A stretch of 64,000 nucleotides of DNA from Rhizobium rhododendri (GCF_007000325.2 NZ_CP117267.1:868001-932000), one strand, 5' to 3'. Positions 47,017-56,656 are shown, counted from the stretch's first letter. Numbers and translations are program-made. The notes: generated by a model from the sequence alone, not told the origin.

Positions 47017-48162
47017 TTAGGAACTGGCCTCTAGATCCAGTATATCTGTATACAGCTTCAGAACTTCGCCGGCCATAACGGGCGCCGAAAATCTTTTGTG
47101 TATCATTTCAAGACCGGGCATGGCGCGGATACGCCAATCCGGTTCCGTGATCGAGGCGGCCATGATGCGCGCAAGGTCGGCGACGTTGCCGGCCTTGGCG
47201 AGACCCTCGCTGGTTGCGCCCAGCACCTCGGGAATTCCACCGACTGCCGATGCGATGACGCCCTTGCTGGCGGCCAGTGCCTCGAGCACGATATAGGGCA
47301 TGGATTCGGCGCGGGAGGGAACGACGACGGTCTGCGACATCGACAGGGCGTCTTCGATGCGCATGGCGGGGAGAATGCCGACGCGCGGATAAAGTCCGCC
47401 CGCGACTATCATCCTCATGTATTTGTCCCGGTCCTGCCCATCGCCGATCAACAGCGCCGACAATGGCCGACCGACCAGCCTCTCGGTCTGCCCAAAGGCC
47501 TCTATAAACAGATCGGGACCCTTGAGGTCCCGAAGCATGCCGATATAGATGAAGTCGACGGAGTCCGATCGGGTTGGAACAGTCCTGAAATCCCGCTCGT
47601 TGATGCCGTTGTAGACGAGCCTCGACATGGGGGAGGGAGGGCCGACCTTGGCCTCGTAGGCGTGTCTCTCGAAATCGCAGATGAAAATCAGCGCGTCCGT
47701 CAGGCGCTCCTGCAGGCGTTCCATCGTGAACACCGCGCGTCCCTTGAGAGACGCCTTTGAAAAATGCAGGCTGCCTCCATGGGCGGTATAGACGCGGGCA
47801 ACGCGATACTTGTTCACCCGCAACACTGTGCCGATGACGCGCGCCAGCATGCCGCCCTTGGCGCCATGTCCGTGCAACACGTCCGGCCGCAAACTCTTGA
47901 TCGTCCTGTAGCCCCGCCAAATCGCCGGCATGTCCGCGAAGCTCACCGAACGGTGGATCGGCATGCGCGTCAGGCCGAGTGCCAGGAACGGCTTTATTTC
48001 GTCAAACAGCGCATCCTCATGCGCTCCGCCGGTCAGGCTGTCGCAGACGATCCCGACGTGATGGCCGGCCCGGCTGTGCTGCTCGGCCAGATCGCGCACA
48101 TGCCTGAAGATCCCGCCAACGGGCGACCTGAAGCAATGGATAATGCGCAAAGGCTTCGCCAT
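47017..48162 (-). CDS. Glycosyltransferase family 4
   Basis: 381-residue GT-B enzyme; acceptor domain RIIHCFRSPVGGIFRHVRDL, donor domain IYIGMLRDLKGPDLFIEAF near residue 200, E-x7-E in VPSRAESMPYIVLEALA. Same general type as the GT4 at 42912 but clearly distinct. It lies 6 bp after the OPX gene and 78 bp before the initiating transferase. Confidence 0.93.
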   Translation of the reverse strand: MAKPLRIIHCFRSPVGGIFRHVRDLAEQHSRAGHHVGIVCDSLTGGAHEDALFDEIKPFLALGLTRMPIHRSVSFADMPAIWRGYRTIKSLRPDVLHGHGAKGGMLARVIGTVLRVNKYRVARVYTAHGGSLHFSKASLKGRAVFTMERLQERLTDALIFICDFERHAYEAKVGPPSPMSRLVYNGINERDFRTVPTRSDSVDFIYIGMLRDLKGPDLFIEAFGQTERLVGRPLSALLIGDGQDRDKYMRMIVAGGLYPRVGILPAMRIEDALSMSQTVVVPSRAESMPYIVLEALAASKGVIASAVGGIPEVLGATSEGLAKAGNVADLARIMAASITEPDWRIRAMPGLEMIHKRFSAPVMAGEVLKLYTDILDLEASS

Positions 48163-48168
48163 TGATAA

Positions 48169-48744
48169 TCAGAACAGCCTTTCGCGGACGTAGATGGTGT
48201 CGCCTGCAAGCACCGCATCGGAAATTCCGACGCGCCCTGTCATCACGTGGCCGTTGATCTTGCGGGTCACGTCCGTATTGCCCTGGTAGGCGCGCGGCGT
48301 AAAGCCGCCAGCGGCTGCGACCGCGTTCTGGATCGTCATGCCCGGGACATAGGAGTATTGGCCGGGCTGGCCGACTTCGCCCATGACATAGATCGAGCGA
48401 TAGCGGTCGATGTCGATGGAGACGTCCGGGTCGCGCAGGTAGCCCTGCTTCAGCTTCGACGCGATCTCGCCGGACAGTTGCTGCATCGTCTTGCCACGAG
48501 CGGTCACCTGGCCGATCAGTGGCACAGAGATATAACCGGCCTGATCTACCGTATAGGTATTCGTGAGAGCCTGCTGCTCGAAGACGGTCACACGCAGGCG
48601 GTCTCCGCTATCGAGCCGGTAGGGCTGGATAGTCGCGGCGCTGAACGCCTCCGGCGCCGGCTGATAGCTCACGCAGCCGCCAAGGGCGGTGCCGAGGACA
48701 ACCATGCTCAGGACGACGACGATGTTACGCTTAGCGAAAGACAT
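48169..48744 (-). CDS. Polysaccharide export lipoprotein (OPX/Wza family, short type)
   Basis: 191-residue outer-membrane export protein. Signal with lipobox LGGC (Cys24), then the poly-export domain (YRLDSGDRLRVTVFEQQALT) and an SLBB-like segment (VMGEVGQPGQYSYVPGMT, IQNAVAAAGGFTPRA). It lacks the C-terminal amphipathic barrel helix of full-length Wza, so it belongs to the short OPX class as found in rhizobial ExoF-like proteins. Start ATG 48744; a GTG four codons upstream is possible. Head of the minus-strand operon. Confidence 0.9.
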   Translation of the reverse strand: MSFAKRNIVVVLSMVVLGTALGGCVSYQPAPEAFSAATIQPYRLDSGDRLRVTVFEQQALTNTYTVDQAGYISVPLIGQVTARGKTMQQLSGEIASKLKQGYLRDPDVSIDIDRYRSIYVMGEVGQPGQYSYVPGMTIQNAVAAAGGFTPRAYQGNTDVTRKINGHVMTGRVGISDAVLAGDTIYVRERLF

Positions 48745-48785
48745 CCGCGTGCTCACAAAGGAATAAAATCATGAACCCGTTATCA

Positions 48786-48805
48786 GTCTGTTAGGGTTAA
48801 CAGAC
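48786..48805. promoter_or_regulatory. Perfect inverted repeat between divergent OPX and Wzc-like genes
   Basis: GTCTGTTAGGGTTAACAGAC: 8-bp arms GTCTGTTA/TAACAGAC with a 4-bp spacer, 42 bp from the OPX start and 116 bp from the Wzc-like start. Good candidate operator controlling export genes on both strands. Confidence 0.5.
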
Positions 48806-48920
48806 GGTAAATCGTGACGACAAATTGCGCATAATGGGCCGGTTCAGCAGAAGAGGGGCCTTAACCCTTGCGTTACCATAGTCGTTTACGGTTGCCGCCA
48901 AACGAGTATCGGAGTGCGGT

Positions 48921-51152
48921 ATGCCCGGCGTAAACAGCAGCCAGCAGGATGTCGACATTGATTTGAGCCAGCTTTTCCGGGCCGTATGGCGTCGGCGGCT
49001 GCGCGTGGTGCTGATCGTCACTGCCGCTGCTCTTGTCGCCTTCGTAATCGCCAAGGTCGTCTCGCCCGAATATCGCAGCGAGACGAGGGTGCTGATCGAG
49101 CCGCGCGCTGCGGCTTTTGCCACCACGAGCAACCAGGCAAGCGCCGGCAGCAACGATGCGTCTCTGCTCGATGAACTCAATATCGCCAGCCAGGTGCAGA
49201 TCCTGCAGTCGGCCGACCTTATCAAGCAGGTGATTACCCAGCTGAAGCTCTACGACCTGCCGGAGTTCGAGGACAGTGCGCGGTCGTCGGCGCTGGCCGG
49301 TCTGCTGGTCACCCTGCATCTGAAGAAGCCTTCATCCGACAAGGCACCCGAGGAGCGCATCCTCGATGCCTTCACCGAGCGGCTGCAGGTCTACCAGATC
49401 AACACGTCGCGTGTCATCGGCATCCAGTTCACCTCGCGGGATCCGAAGCTCGCCGAGAGCGTTCCGAACGCTATGGCATCGGTCTATCTGTCGATGCAGA
49501 GCGGCGCCAAGCTCGATTCCAATGCCGAGGCAACCCGCTGGCTGGAGCCGGAGATCGCCAACCTGCGCATCAAGGTGGCGGAAGCCGAAAAGAAGGTTGC
49601 CGATTACCGCAGTGCCAATGGCCTGCTGCAGACCAACGACACCACCAGCTTTTCCAACCAGCAACTGACCGACATCTCGACGCAGCTTGCCCAGGTGCGC
49701 GGCGAAAAGGCGAATGCCGATGCCCGCGCCCAGGCCGTGCGTAACGCCCTGGCCTCCGGCGGCCCCACCGACACGCTGAACGACGTCAGCGGCTCGCAGA
49801 CCATGCAGCGTCTGAAGACGACCGAGTCCAGCCTCGAATCGCAGATCTCGGACCTTTCGACGACGCTGATGGACGGTCACCCGCGGCTGAAGAGCCTGCG
49901 CGCCCAGCTGGCCGACATCCGCTCGCAGATCACCCGCGAGACCCGCAAGATCCTGACCGGCATCGACAACGAGGCAAAGATCGCCGCGATGCGCGAGCAG
50001 CAGCTGTTGGCGCAGTCGAAGCTCCTGAAGGCGGACAGCGCCCGTGCCGGCGAAGACACCGTCGGCCTCAATGCGCTTGAGCGTGAGGCAACCGCCGAGC
50101 GGCAGCTGCTCGAGACCTATCTCGCCCGCTACCGCGAAGCTGCCTCCCGTTCCGACAAGAATTCCAGCCCTGCCGATGCCCGGATCGTGTCGAGTGCGGT
50201 CGAGCCGGTTGACCCCTACTTCCCCAAGGTCGGGCCGATCGTGGTCATCGCCGCGGTTGCAGCCTTCGTGCTCAGTGCCATTGTCATAATGCTCATGGAG
50301 CTGTTCAGCGGTCGCGCCCTGCGGCCGGTGGGCTTGCCCAATGACGGTGCGCGGCGTGCGACCATGTTCGAAGACGATGGCCGGCCAAGTGCGACAGCCG
50401 CGCCGCTCCGCCGTGCGGTAGTGTCCGCAAGCCTGCTGTCGGCAACGCGCAGGGTGCAGGCGCCCGAACGAGCTGCCGTACAGCCGGAGACAATTATGCA
50501 GCCCCCGGCAGCGGCTGTCGTCGCTGAGCCTGAAGCGCTGCCTGCCGCCACTGTCGAGGCGGTGGAGGACTTCTCGATCCCATCGGTCGCCGAATACTTC
50601 ATCGATGCCAAGGTGCCGATGGCAATCGCCGTCTCGCCGGATGGTGACGCAGGTTCGACTGCCACCGTCATGCTGGCCCGCACCATCGCCGACAGCGGCC
50701 GCCGCGTGGTCCTGGTCGACATGACCGGCACAGCCTGCCCGACGCGCCTGATGGCCGACAAGCCGGGACTTCCCGGCGTGACCGACCTTTTGTGTGGTGA
50801 AGCAGCGTTTGCCGATACCATCCATCCCGACCGCCTGTCGGACGCCCATCTGGTGCCGCTCGGAGCAAGCGATCTTGCAAGCGCCATGCGCGGAGCCGAC
50901 CGGCTTTCGCTGATCCTCGAAGCACTCGTGTCGGCCTATGATCTGGTGCTGGTCGAATGCGGTGCGGTCAACGTCGACGGGATTGCGAAATTGACGCGCA
51001 GCAAGGATGTCGAGATCATCCTTTCCATGCCCGTGCCGGATGAGGCGAAGTTCGTCGCCGTCATGCATGATTTCCAGCAGGCCGGCTACGAGCATCTCGT
51101 GCTGATGTCCGGCAGCGACGGTGACGAGGACCGGCACCGCACCGCCGCCTGA
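48921..51152 (+). CDS. Wzc/GumC-like polysaccharide co-polymerase with degenerate P-loop
   Basis: 743-residue chain-length/export protein. Wzz domain: first membrane helix ~26-46 (VVLIVTAAALVAFVIAKVVS), long coiled-coil periplasmic region (~190-420) and second helix ~435-460 (VVIAAVAAFVLSAIVIMLM). The C-terminal cytoplasmic domain is related to BY-kinases but where Walker A should read GxGKST it has SPDGDAGSTAT (about residue 570). The VVLVDMTG and YDLVLVECG strands remain; no Tyr cluster is at the C-terminus. It is therefore probably not an active tyrosine kinase. CGGAG ribosome binding site. Confidence 0.88.
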   Translation: MPGVNSSQQDVDIDLSQLFRAVWRRRLRVVLIVTAAALVAFVIAKVVSPEYRSETRVLIEPRAAAFATTSNQASAGSNDASLLDELNIASQVQILQSADLIKQVITQLKLYDLPEFEDSARSSALAGLLVTLHLKKPSSDKAPEERILDAFTERLQVYQINTSRVIGIQFTSRDPKLAESVPNAMASVYLSMQSGAKLDSNAEATRWLEPEIANLRIKVAEAEKKVADYRSANGLLQTNDTTSFSNQQLTDISTQLAQVRGEKANADARAQAVRNALASGGPTDTLNDVSGSQTMQRLKTTESSLESQISDLSTTLMDGHPRLKSLRAQLADIRSQITRETRKILTGIDNEAKIAAMREQQLLAQSKLLKADSARAGEDTVGLNALEREATAERQLLETYLARYREAASRSDKNSSPADARIVSSAVEPVDPYFPKVGPIVVIAAVAAFVLSAIVIMLMELFSGRALRPVGLPNDGARRATMFEDDGRPSATAAPLRRAVVSASLLSATRRVQAPERAAVQPETIMQPPAAAVVAEPEALPAATVEAVEDFSIPSVAEYFIDAKVPMAIAVSPDGDAGSTATVMLARTIADSGRRVVLVDMTGTACPTRLMADKPGLPGVTDLLCGEAAFADTIHPDRLSDAHLVPLGASDLASAMRGADRLSLILEALVSAYDLVLVECGAVNVDGIAKLTRSKDVEIILSMPVPDEAKFVAVMHDFQQAGYEHLVLMSGSDGDEDRHRTAA

Positions 51153-51160
51153 GGCTTGCT

Positions 51161-52447
51161 TCAGGCTCCGTCCAGCGTTGCCGCCTGCTGGCGGCGAGCC
51201 CTCAGTTTCTGGATGGCACTGTACAGGCGTGGGTTACCCTTGATCAGCGCCTTTGCCCGCGTCAGACTTCTCTGCCCGAAGGCGGCGACCCTCCCGAGTG
51301 GCGAGACCGGCAGCAGGATATCGTGCTGCACCGTCTGCACCGGGCACCACGAGCGCTTGTAGAGCTGGTCGCCGATGCCGAAGTCGAACAGCGCAATGCC
51401 GGATTCCCGGCACTTCTCGATCATCACCCAGAACAGCAGTTCGCCGGGGCTGGCCTCCGGGACCACGCTCTCGTCGATTGAGGCAAACTGGCAGATGACG
51501 TGGTCTCCCTTGCGCGAAAGGGCTGCAATGGCCGGCAGATGACCGTCATGCCGTCCCTTCAGCCTGATGGCGTGCAATTCGAGCGCGATGCTGTCGCCCT
51601 CGATATTTTTCGTCGCGAGCAAGCGTAGCAGGAAGTCGCGGGCGTCGCTCCCCTGGAAGACATCCGGCAGCCCGGCCGCTCTGAACCGTTCTGCTTTTTG
51701 CTGCAGGAAAAGATCGAGCATCCGCCGCTTTTCCTCCGGCGTCGTCGCGACGACATGCTCGAAACCACCGATTTCATTCAGTAACTTTGTCTGGGACCGA
51801 TGCTTCTTGCGACGCCTTTTCGCATTGACCTGGCTGAGCGTTTCCTCGAATGAGCCCAGCAGAGGCAGCTGGAAGGCGCGGTTCTGGTTTTCGACGGAGG
51901 GTAGCGAGGCGAGCGGGCTGACACGACCGCGCCACTCCAGCGGCAGGTTCGACAGCAACAGCAGATCGGCGTACCCGCGCAACGCGACAGCGATGGCCGC
52001 CTGAACATCTGCCGAAAGGGTTGTGACGTCGGCAAGAAATTTCGCGGAAAACAAGCCGGTATTGATGTTGCTGCGTGGAGCGCCGATGAAGCGCGCGGTT
52101 CTGACGCCATGGCTGCGGACGATTTCCAGCGGCAGAATGAAAGCCACTTCGGAGCCGATGCTTGCGCGCAGGATGGCAAGCGTCGGCCGATAAGTCTCGA
52201 CCCAGGCCGTGCACCACCCGAAACTCTGGTGCAGGGAGCTCAGCCTGTCTCGCTCTAACCGACGCCATTCCGGTTCCAGAGGCACCATGTTGTCGCTGAC
52301 GGTGATCGTCAACGAGCCGCTGCCGGCTTGCAACGGCGATGCTGGTCGAGGCTGCACCACGACGCCGGTTTCGCCATCGGCCAATGTTCCGGTTTCGCCT
52401 GTCGCCGTCCGCACTTTTGGCCTCCGCGCCTGTTTCTGCAGGCGCAC
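51161..52447 (-). CDS. CelD/FemAB-like GNAT acyltransferase
   Basis: 428-residue protein of the BcsL/CelD-type acyltransferase group often found in polysaccharide loci. Conserved segments HQSFGWCTAWVETY, AKRRRKKHRSQTKL, FASIDESV, ELLFWVMIEKC and FDFGIGDQLYKRSW. It probably decorates the polymer with acyl groups. GTG start at 52447 without a clear ribosome binding site; the first ~50 residues are low complexity, so the true start may be later. Convergent with the Wzc-like gene (8-bp gap). Confidence 0.85.
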   Translation of the reverse strand: MRLQKQARRPKVRTATGETGTLADGETGVVVQPRPASPLQAGSGSLTITVSDNMVPLEPEWRRLERDRLSSLHQSFGWCTAWVETYRPTLAILRASIGSEVAFILPLEIVRSHGVRTARFIGAPRSNINTGLFSAKFLADVTTLSADVQAAIAVALRGYADLLLLSNLPLEWRGRVSPLASLPSVENQNRAFQLPLLGSFEETLSQVNAKRRRKKHRSQTKLLNEIGGFEHVVATTPEEKRRMLDLFLQQKAERFRAAGLPDVFQGSDARDFLLRLLATKNIEGDSIALELHAIRLKGRHDGHLPAIAALSRKGDHVICQFASIDESVVPEASPGELLFWVMIEKCRESGIALFDFGIGDQLYKRSWCPVQTVQHDILLPVSPLGRVAAFGQRSLTRAKALIKGNPRLYSAIQKLRARRQQAATLDGA

Positions 52448-52541
52448 GCTAGAGGCGAGGCCGTCTATTTTCGGTTTAAGCGCGTGTTTGGCCGGTGTCT
52501 TCCGGCGATCATGCTTATCCGGCGGTTAACGCGGCAGGCAG

Positions 52542-52751
52542 CTATCCCTGCTTCGGTCCAGACATCCATTTGATCAATCCCATTGCCGGCAGGATCCACA
52601 ATAGGCCGGTGAGGAAAAAGTAGGTGAGGTGCACCCACCAGGGCGAGGCTCCGAGCGCATTGACTGCCACGGTCGTCGCCAGCAGAGCATAACCAAGCAC
52701 CAGCACGATCAACAGGATGGTGCCAATGAATTTGCGCAGGCGGATGGGCAT
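52542..52751 (-). CDS. DUF2842 small membrane protein
   Basis: 69-residue protein, MPIRLRKFIGTILLIVLVLG, two hydrophobic segments, then IKWMSGPKQG. Matches the DUF2842 group of alphaproteobacteria, usually near ctaA. Role unknown. Confidence 0.85.
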   Translation of the reverse strand: MPIRLRKFIGTILLIVLVLGYALLATTVAVNALGASPWWVHLTYFFLTGLLWILPAMGLIKWMSGPKQG

Positions 52752-52875
52752 GATGGCACTCTCCTCGGCAGTCGATTGCGGGGACGGGGAGTTGCGACCC
52801 CATGCCGCAAAGGCGCAGCCCTTGTTTTGCACCGCGCGCTGGGGCAAATCAACAGGCAGATTGAAGGAGCCCACC

Positions 52876-53979
52876 ATGGCTGTTGCACATTTTTCCACCG
52901 AACAGGCCGTTCGCGGCGAGGTCGCACGCCAGGACCGCAATCGCCGTGCCGTCCGCATCTGGCTCGGCTTCGTGCTGCTGTCGCTGTTCTGTCTGGTTCT
53001 GGTCGGCGGCGCGACGCGGCTGACCCAATCCGGGCTGTCGATCACCGAGTGGAAGCCGATCCACGGCGTCATCCCGCCGCTGAATGCCGCAGAGTGGCAG
53101 GATGAGTTCGATCGCTACAAGCAGATCCCGCAATTCAAGCTGCTGAACAGCGACATCACGGTCGATGATTTCAAGAGCATCTTCTGGTGGGAATGGGCGC
53201 ACCGGTTGCTCGCGCGCGCAATGGGCGTCATCTTCGCCGTGCCGCTGATCTTCTTCTGGGCGACTGGCCGCATCGAGAAAAGCCTGCGGCTGCCCCTTGT
53301 CGGCATCTTTGCGCTTGGCGGCCTGCAGGGCGCCATCGGCTGGTGGATGGTGTCGTCGGGCCTTGAAGCCCGCACCGATGTCAGCCAGTACCGGCTTGCC
53401 ACGCATCTTGTCACCGCCTGCCTGATCTTTGCCGCCTGTATGTGGGTGATGCGGGCGCTGACCCCGCATTCGGACGACGCGCCTCCGAGTAGCCATTCCG
53501 GCCGGATTGCCGGTCTCATTGCCCTGATGGCCTTGTTCCAGATCTACCTCGGTGCGCTGGTCGCAGGCTTGCATGCCGGCCTCAGCTACAACACCTGGCC
53601 GTTGATGGACGGCGCCGTCGTCCCCGGCGACCTGTTCGTGCAGAACCCGTGGTGGATCAATTTCTTCGAGAACCCGAAGCTTGTGCAATATGTCCATCGT
53701 CTCGGGGCCTACGCGCTGACTGCCGTGGTGCTGGTCAACATGATCGTCTGCCTGCGTGTTACACCCGGCAGCACCCATACCCGCCGCGCCGTGGTGCTGG
53801 CGTTTCTGGTGCTTTGCCAGGCAGGGCTCGGCATCGCCACGCTGCTGATGCAGGTGCCTCTGCATCTGGCTCTCGCGCACCAGGGCGGTGCCCTTGTCGT
53901 GTTCGGGTTTGCTGTGGCCAACTGGCGGGGTTTCTACGGCGAATATTCGCGCGACACCACGGTGGTCGTTGGCGCCTGA
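52876..53979 (+). CDS. ctaA: Heme A synthase
   Basis: 367-residue membrane enzyme converting haem O to haem A for cytochrome aa3. Eight helices in two four-helix halves. Candidate haem ligands: His in WEWAHRLLAR and LATHLVTA in the first half, VQYVHRLGAYAL and LALAHQGGALV in the second. The segment GGATRLTQSGLSITEWKPI at residues ~40-58 is the family signature. AAGGAG 8 bp before the ATG. Confidence 0.96.
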   Translation: MAVAHFSTEQAVRGEVARQDRNRRAVRIWLGFVLLSLFCLVLVGGATRLTQSGLSITEWKPIHGVIPPLNAAEWQDEFDRYKQIPQFKLLNSDITVDDFKSIFWWEWAHRLLARAMGVIFAVPLIFFWATGRIEKSLRLPLVGIFALGGLQGAIGWWMVSSGLEARTDVSQYRLATHLVTACLIFAACMWVMRALTPHSDDAPPSSHSGRIAGLIALMALFQIYLGALVAGLHAGLSYNTWPLMDGAVVPGDLFVQNPWWINFFENPKLVQYVHRLGAYALTAVVLVNMIVCLRVTPGSTHTRRAVVLAFLVLCQAGLGIATLLMQVPLHLALAHQGGALVVFGFAVANWRGFYGEYSRDTTVVVGA

Positions 53980-54054
53980 CGCTGCCGGCGATCATGCCAC
54001 GCGAAGTCATTGGCCGAATCGGCAAATAGTTGCATTCTGCGCAAAAGCGATGGG

Positions 54055-55074
54055 ATGCAGATGAACTGGCAGCTACAAGACGAAAACAGCGGCGGCAAAA
54101 TGCCTATGCTGTCTCTGGCGGTGCCTTTCTACAATGAGGAAGAGACTGTTGCGGCTTTCTTTGCCGCCGTTGTCCCGGGTCTGGAGGCCATTCCTGCGCT
54201 GCGCTTCGAGATCGTTTGTATCAACGATGGTAGCCGAGACGACACCCTGCGCCTGCTCTTGGCTGCTGCCCGACGCGACCGTCGCATTCGCGTCATCGAT
54301 CTCACCCGAAATTTTGGCAAGGAGGCCGCCCTCTCGGCTGCCATCGACGAAAGCCGTGGCGATGTCGTCGTTCCCTTCGATGCCGACCTGCAGGATCCGC
54401 CCGAACTGATCGCAAGGCTGGTAGAGCGCTGGCGTGAAGGATATGACGTCGTGCTCGCCCGTCGCACGGATCGCCGCTCGGACGGCGCTGCCAAGCGGCT
54501 GACGGCATCCTGGTTCTATCGCCTCCACAACGCCGTCTCGGATGTGCAGATTCCGGAAAACGTCGGTGACTTCCGGCTGATGACGCGTGAGGTCGTCGAA
54601 GCCGTGAAGCAATTGCCGGAATCGCATCGCTTCATGAAGGGCCTGTTTGCTTGGGTCGGCTATGAGACGGCAATCGTCGATTACACCCGCGAGGCGCGCG
54701 TCGCCGGTCAGAGCAAATTCGCCGGCTGGCGCCTGTGGAATTTCGCCCTCGAGGGCATTACGAGCTTCAGCACGTTACCGATGCGTATCTGGACCTATCT
54801 CGGGGTCGCCGTCGCGCTGGTCGCCATCGGTCGCGCCGCCTTCCTCATTCTCCGAACCTTGATCGAGGGCGTCGACGTACCAGGCTATGCATCGCTGGCG
54901 ACCGCAATCCTCCTCCTCGGCGGCATACAGTTGATCGGCATCGGGACGCTCGGGGAATATATCGGTCGCATCTATCTCGAGTCGAAGCGCCGGCCCATCT
55001 ACCTCGTCAAGCGTCGGCATGAGGTCGTACCCTCGGAACTGCCACTTGCTACGGCGCACCAGGACCATGTCTGA
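54055..55074 (+). CDS. Glycosyltransferase family 2, polyprenyl-phosphate type (GtrB/ArnC-like)
   Basis: 339-residue enzyme with an N-terminal GT-A domain (LSLAVPFYNEEETVAAF, CINDGSRDDTLR, DADLQDPPELIARL) and two C-terminal membrane helices, the layout of enzymes that load a sugar on polyprenyl phosphate. Paired with the GT39 enzyme downstream, whose start it overlaps by 8 bp: this makes a lipid-linked donor for that enzyme. Start 54055 is one of several possible; the GT-A domain starts at residue ~17. Confidence 0.9.
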   Translation: MQMNWQLQDENSGGKMPMLSLAVPFYNEEETVAAFFAAVVPGLEAIPALRFEIVCINDGSRDDTLRLLLAAARRDRRIRVIDLTRNFGKEAALSAAIDESRGDVVVPFDADLQDPPELIARLVERWREGYDVVLARRTDRRSDGAAKRLTASWFYRLHNAVSDVQIPENVGDFRLMTREVVEAVKQLPESHRFMKGLFAWVGYETAIVDYTREARVAGQSKFAGWRLWNFALEGITSFSTLPMRIWTYLGVAVALVAIGRAAFLILRTLIEGVDVPGYASLATAILLLGGIQLIGIGTLGEYIGRIYLESKRRPIYLVKRRHEVVPSELPLATAHQDHV

Positions 55075-56656
55075 GGGACGCGCGGATGCCGGCCGGGCGC
55101 GGGGCCGGATTGGGGTGTCGCCGATGGGATTGCTCGACAGGGATGCGCCCCTCGGCACCCGCATATTCTGGATTGCCTGCGTCGCGATAACCCTGCTCGG
55201 CCTTGCGTTGCGGCTGCCCAACCTGGCTACGCGGTCGCTGTGGCTGGATGAGGCCTATACTGCATGGTTTGCCGCCCAGCCGCTGCGTGCGCTGTGGACC
55301 GACGTGCCGCTCTACGAAACCCATCCGCCGATGTACTATACCCTACTCAAGGGCTGGACGACGCTGTTCGGCAACTCGGAGGCCGCCCTTCGCATGCCTT
55401 CGGTACTGGCAAGCGTCGCCACCATCCTGCTGGTTGCAGGAGCCGGTCGCGTCCTCAATGCCGGTCCACGTGGCGACCGGGTTGCACTTCTGGCAGCGCT
55501 GCTGCTGGCGATCAACGCGGGCAGCATCTATTATGCGCAGCAGGCGCGACCCTATGCGCTGGAAACGTTTGCAGCATCCATTGCCATTCTCTCGGCGCTG
55601 ATCCTGCTTCAGCGGCTGCGGGCCGGGGCTGAACAGTTTTTTCTGATGAGCCCTCTCGTGCCACCGATGGCAGCTCTGGGGCTCTCCACGGCCGCAACGA
55701 TGTGGCTTCACGACACCGGTATCCTGGTCGCCCTCGGGATATGGGTCGGGCTGATAACGTCGTTGCTTGTCTTCATTCCTGGTCGCCGGGCAGGGCAGGC
55801 TCTGGCTGTCGCCTTGCCGGGCATCCTGGCACTCCTGCTGTGGTCGCCCTTCCTGTCGATGTTCATCCGGCAAAATTCTGGCATGGCATCGCTTGCCTTC
55901 TGGATCACCTTCTCGCCCTGGGATCTCTTGACCGCCTGGTTCCTGATCGCAGGCGGCTATCTGCCCTTCATTCCCGCCGTGCTGCTGTTCTTCGCCGGTA
56001 TGGCGTCGGTCTGGCGCAATCAGCGGCCACTGGCAGCGCTCATCTTGGTCGTGGTGCTCCTGCCCTGGGCGACAATGCTGGCGATCAGCTATTTCATAAA
56101 GCCTGTCTACATCGACCGCCTGTTCGAATGGATGGCGCCGACCGTGCTCGGATTGATCGCCATCGGCATGCTGGCCAGAAGCCGCTGGGCAATCCTGCGA
56201 CTGGTCGCCGCCGTGCTGTTCATCGGCATGTGCCTGATGTCGACCAACGCAGTCTATCACCTGGAGACAGAGGACTGGCGAGGCCTCGTCGCATCCATCG
56301 CGGCGGATGCCGAGCCCGGCGATCTGGTCATAGCCTCCCCGAACGAACTCGATGCTCCTCTGCGGTATTACATTGCGCGCACGCAGCCATTCCCGGATCT
56401 GATGGTGCTGCCGGCGCCGTTTCCAGCGCGCGGCTTGCCACGCGTCTACGTCAGCAATCGCGGCGCGCCGAAAATCATGCCCGAGGATCGTCAAAAGGTT
56501 AGGGCAGCTCTGGAGACGCATCGACGCGTCTGGCTGATCGAGCGGGCAACCGATCTCTACGATCCGCAAGGCCTGATCCGCGCCGAGATCATGGCCAGCC
56601 GCCACAAGATCTCGTCGCGCATCAGCGACAGCATCTCGCTCGATTTGTTCGAATGA
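55067..56656 (+). CDS. Glycosyltransferase family 39 (ArnT/Rgt-like)
   Basis: 529-residue integral membrane GT-C enzyme with about 11 helices. The catalytic loop has the acidic residues in SLWLDEAYTAWFAA and ETHPPMYYTLLKGW. It transfers sugar from polyprenyl phosphate to a periplasmic acceptor, perhaps lipid A or core as with the rhizobial Rgt galacturonosyltransferases. The sugar is unknown. AGGA before the ATG. Coupled with the GT2 gene. Confidence 0.9.
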   Translation: MSEGRADAGRARGRIGVSPMGLLDRDAPLGTRIFWIACVAITLLGLALRLPNLATRSLWLDEAYTAWFAAQPLRALWTDVPLYETHPPMYYTLLKGWTTLFGNSEAALRMPSVLASVATILLVAGAGRVLNAGPRGDRVALLAALLLAINAGSIYYAQQARPYALETFAASIAILSALILLQRLRAGAEQFFLMSPLVPPMAALGLSTAATMWLHDTGILVALGIWVGLITSLLVFIPGRRAGQALAVALPGILALLLWSPFLSMFIRQNSGMASLAFWITFSPWDLLTAWFLIAGGYLPFIPAVLLFFAGMASVWRNQRPLAALILVVVLLPWATMLAISYFIKPVYIDRLFEWMAPTVLGLIAIGMLARSRWAILRLVAAVLFIGMCLMSTNAVYHLETEDWRGLVASIAADAEPGDLVIASPNELDAPLRYYIARTQPFPDLMVLPAPFPARGLPRVYVSNRGAPKIMPEDRQKVRAALETHRRVWLIERATDLYDPQGLIRAEIMASRHKISSRISDSISLDLFE

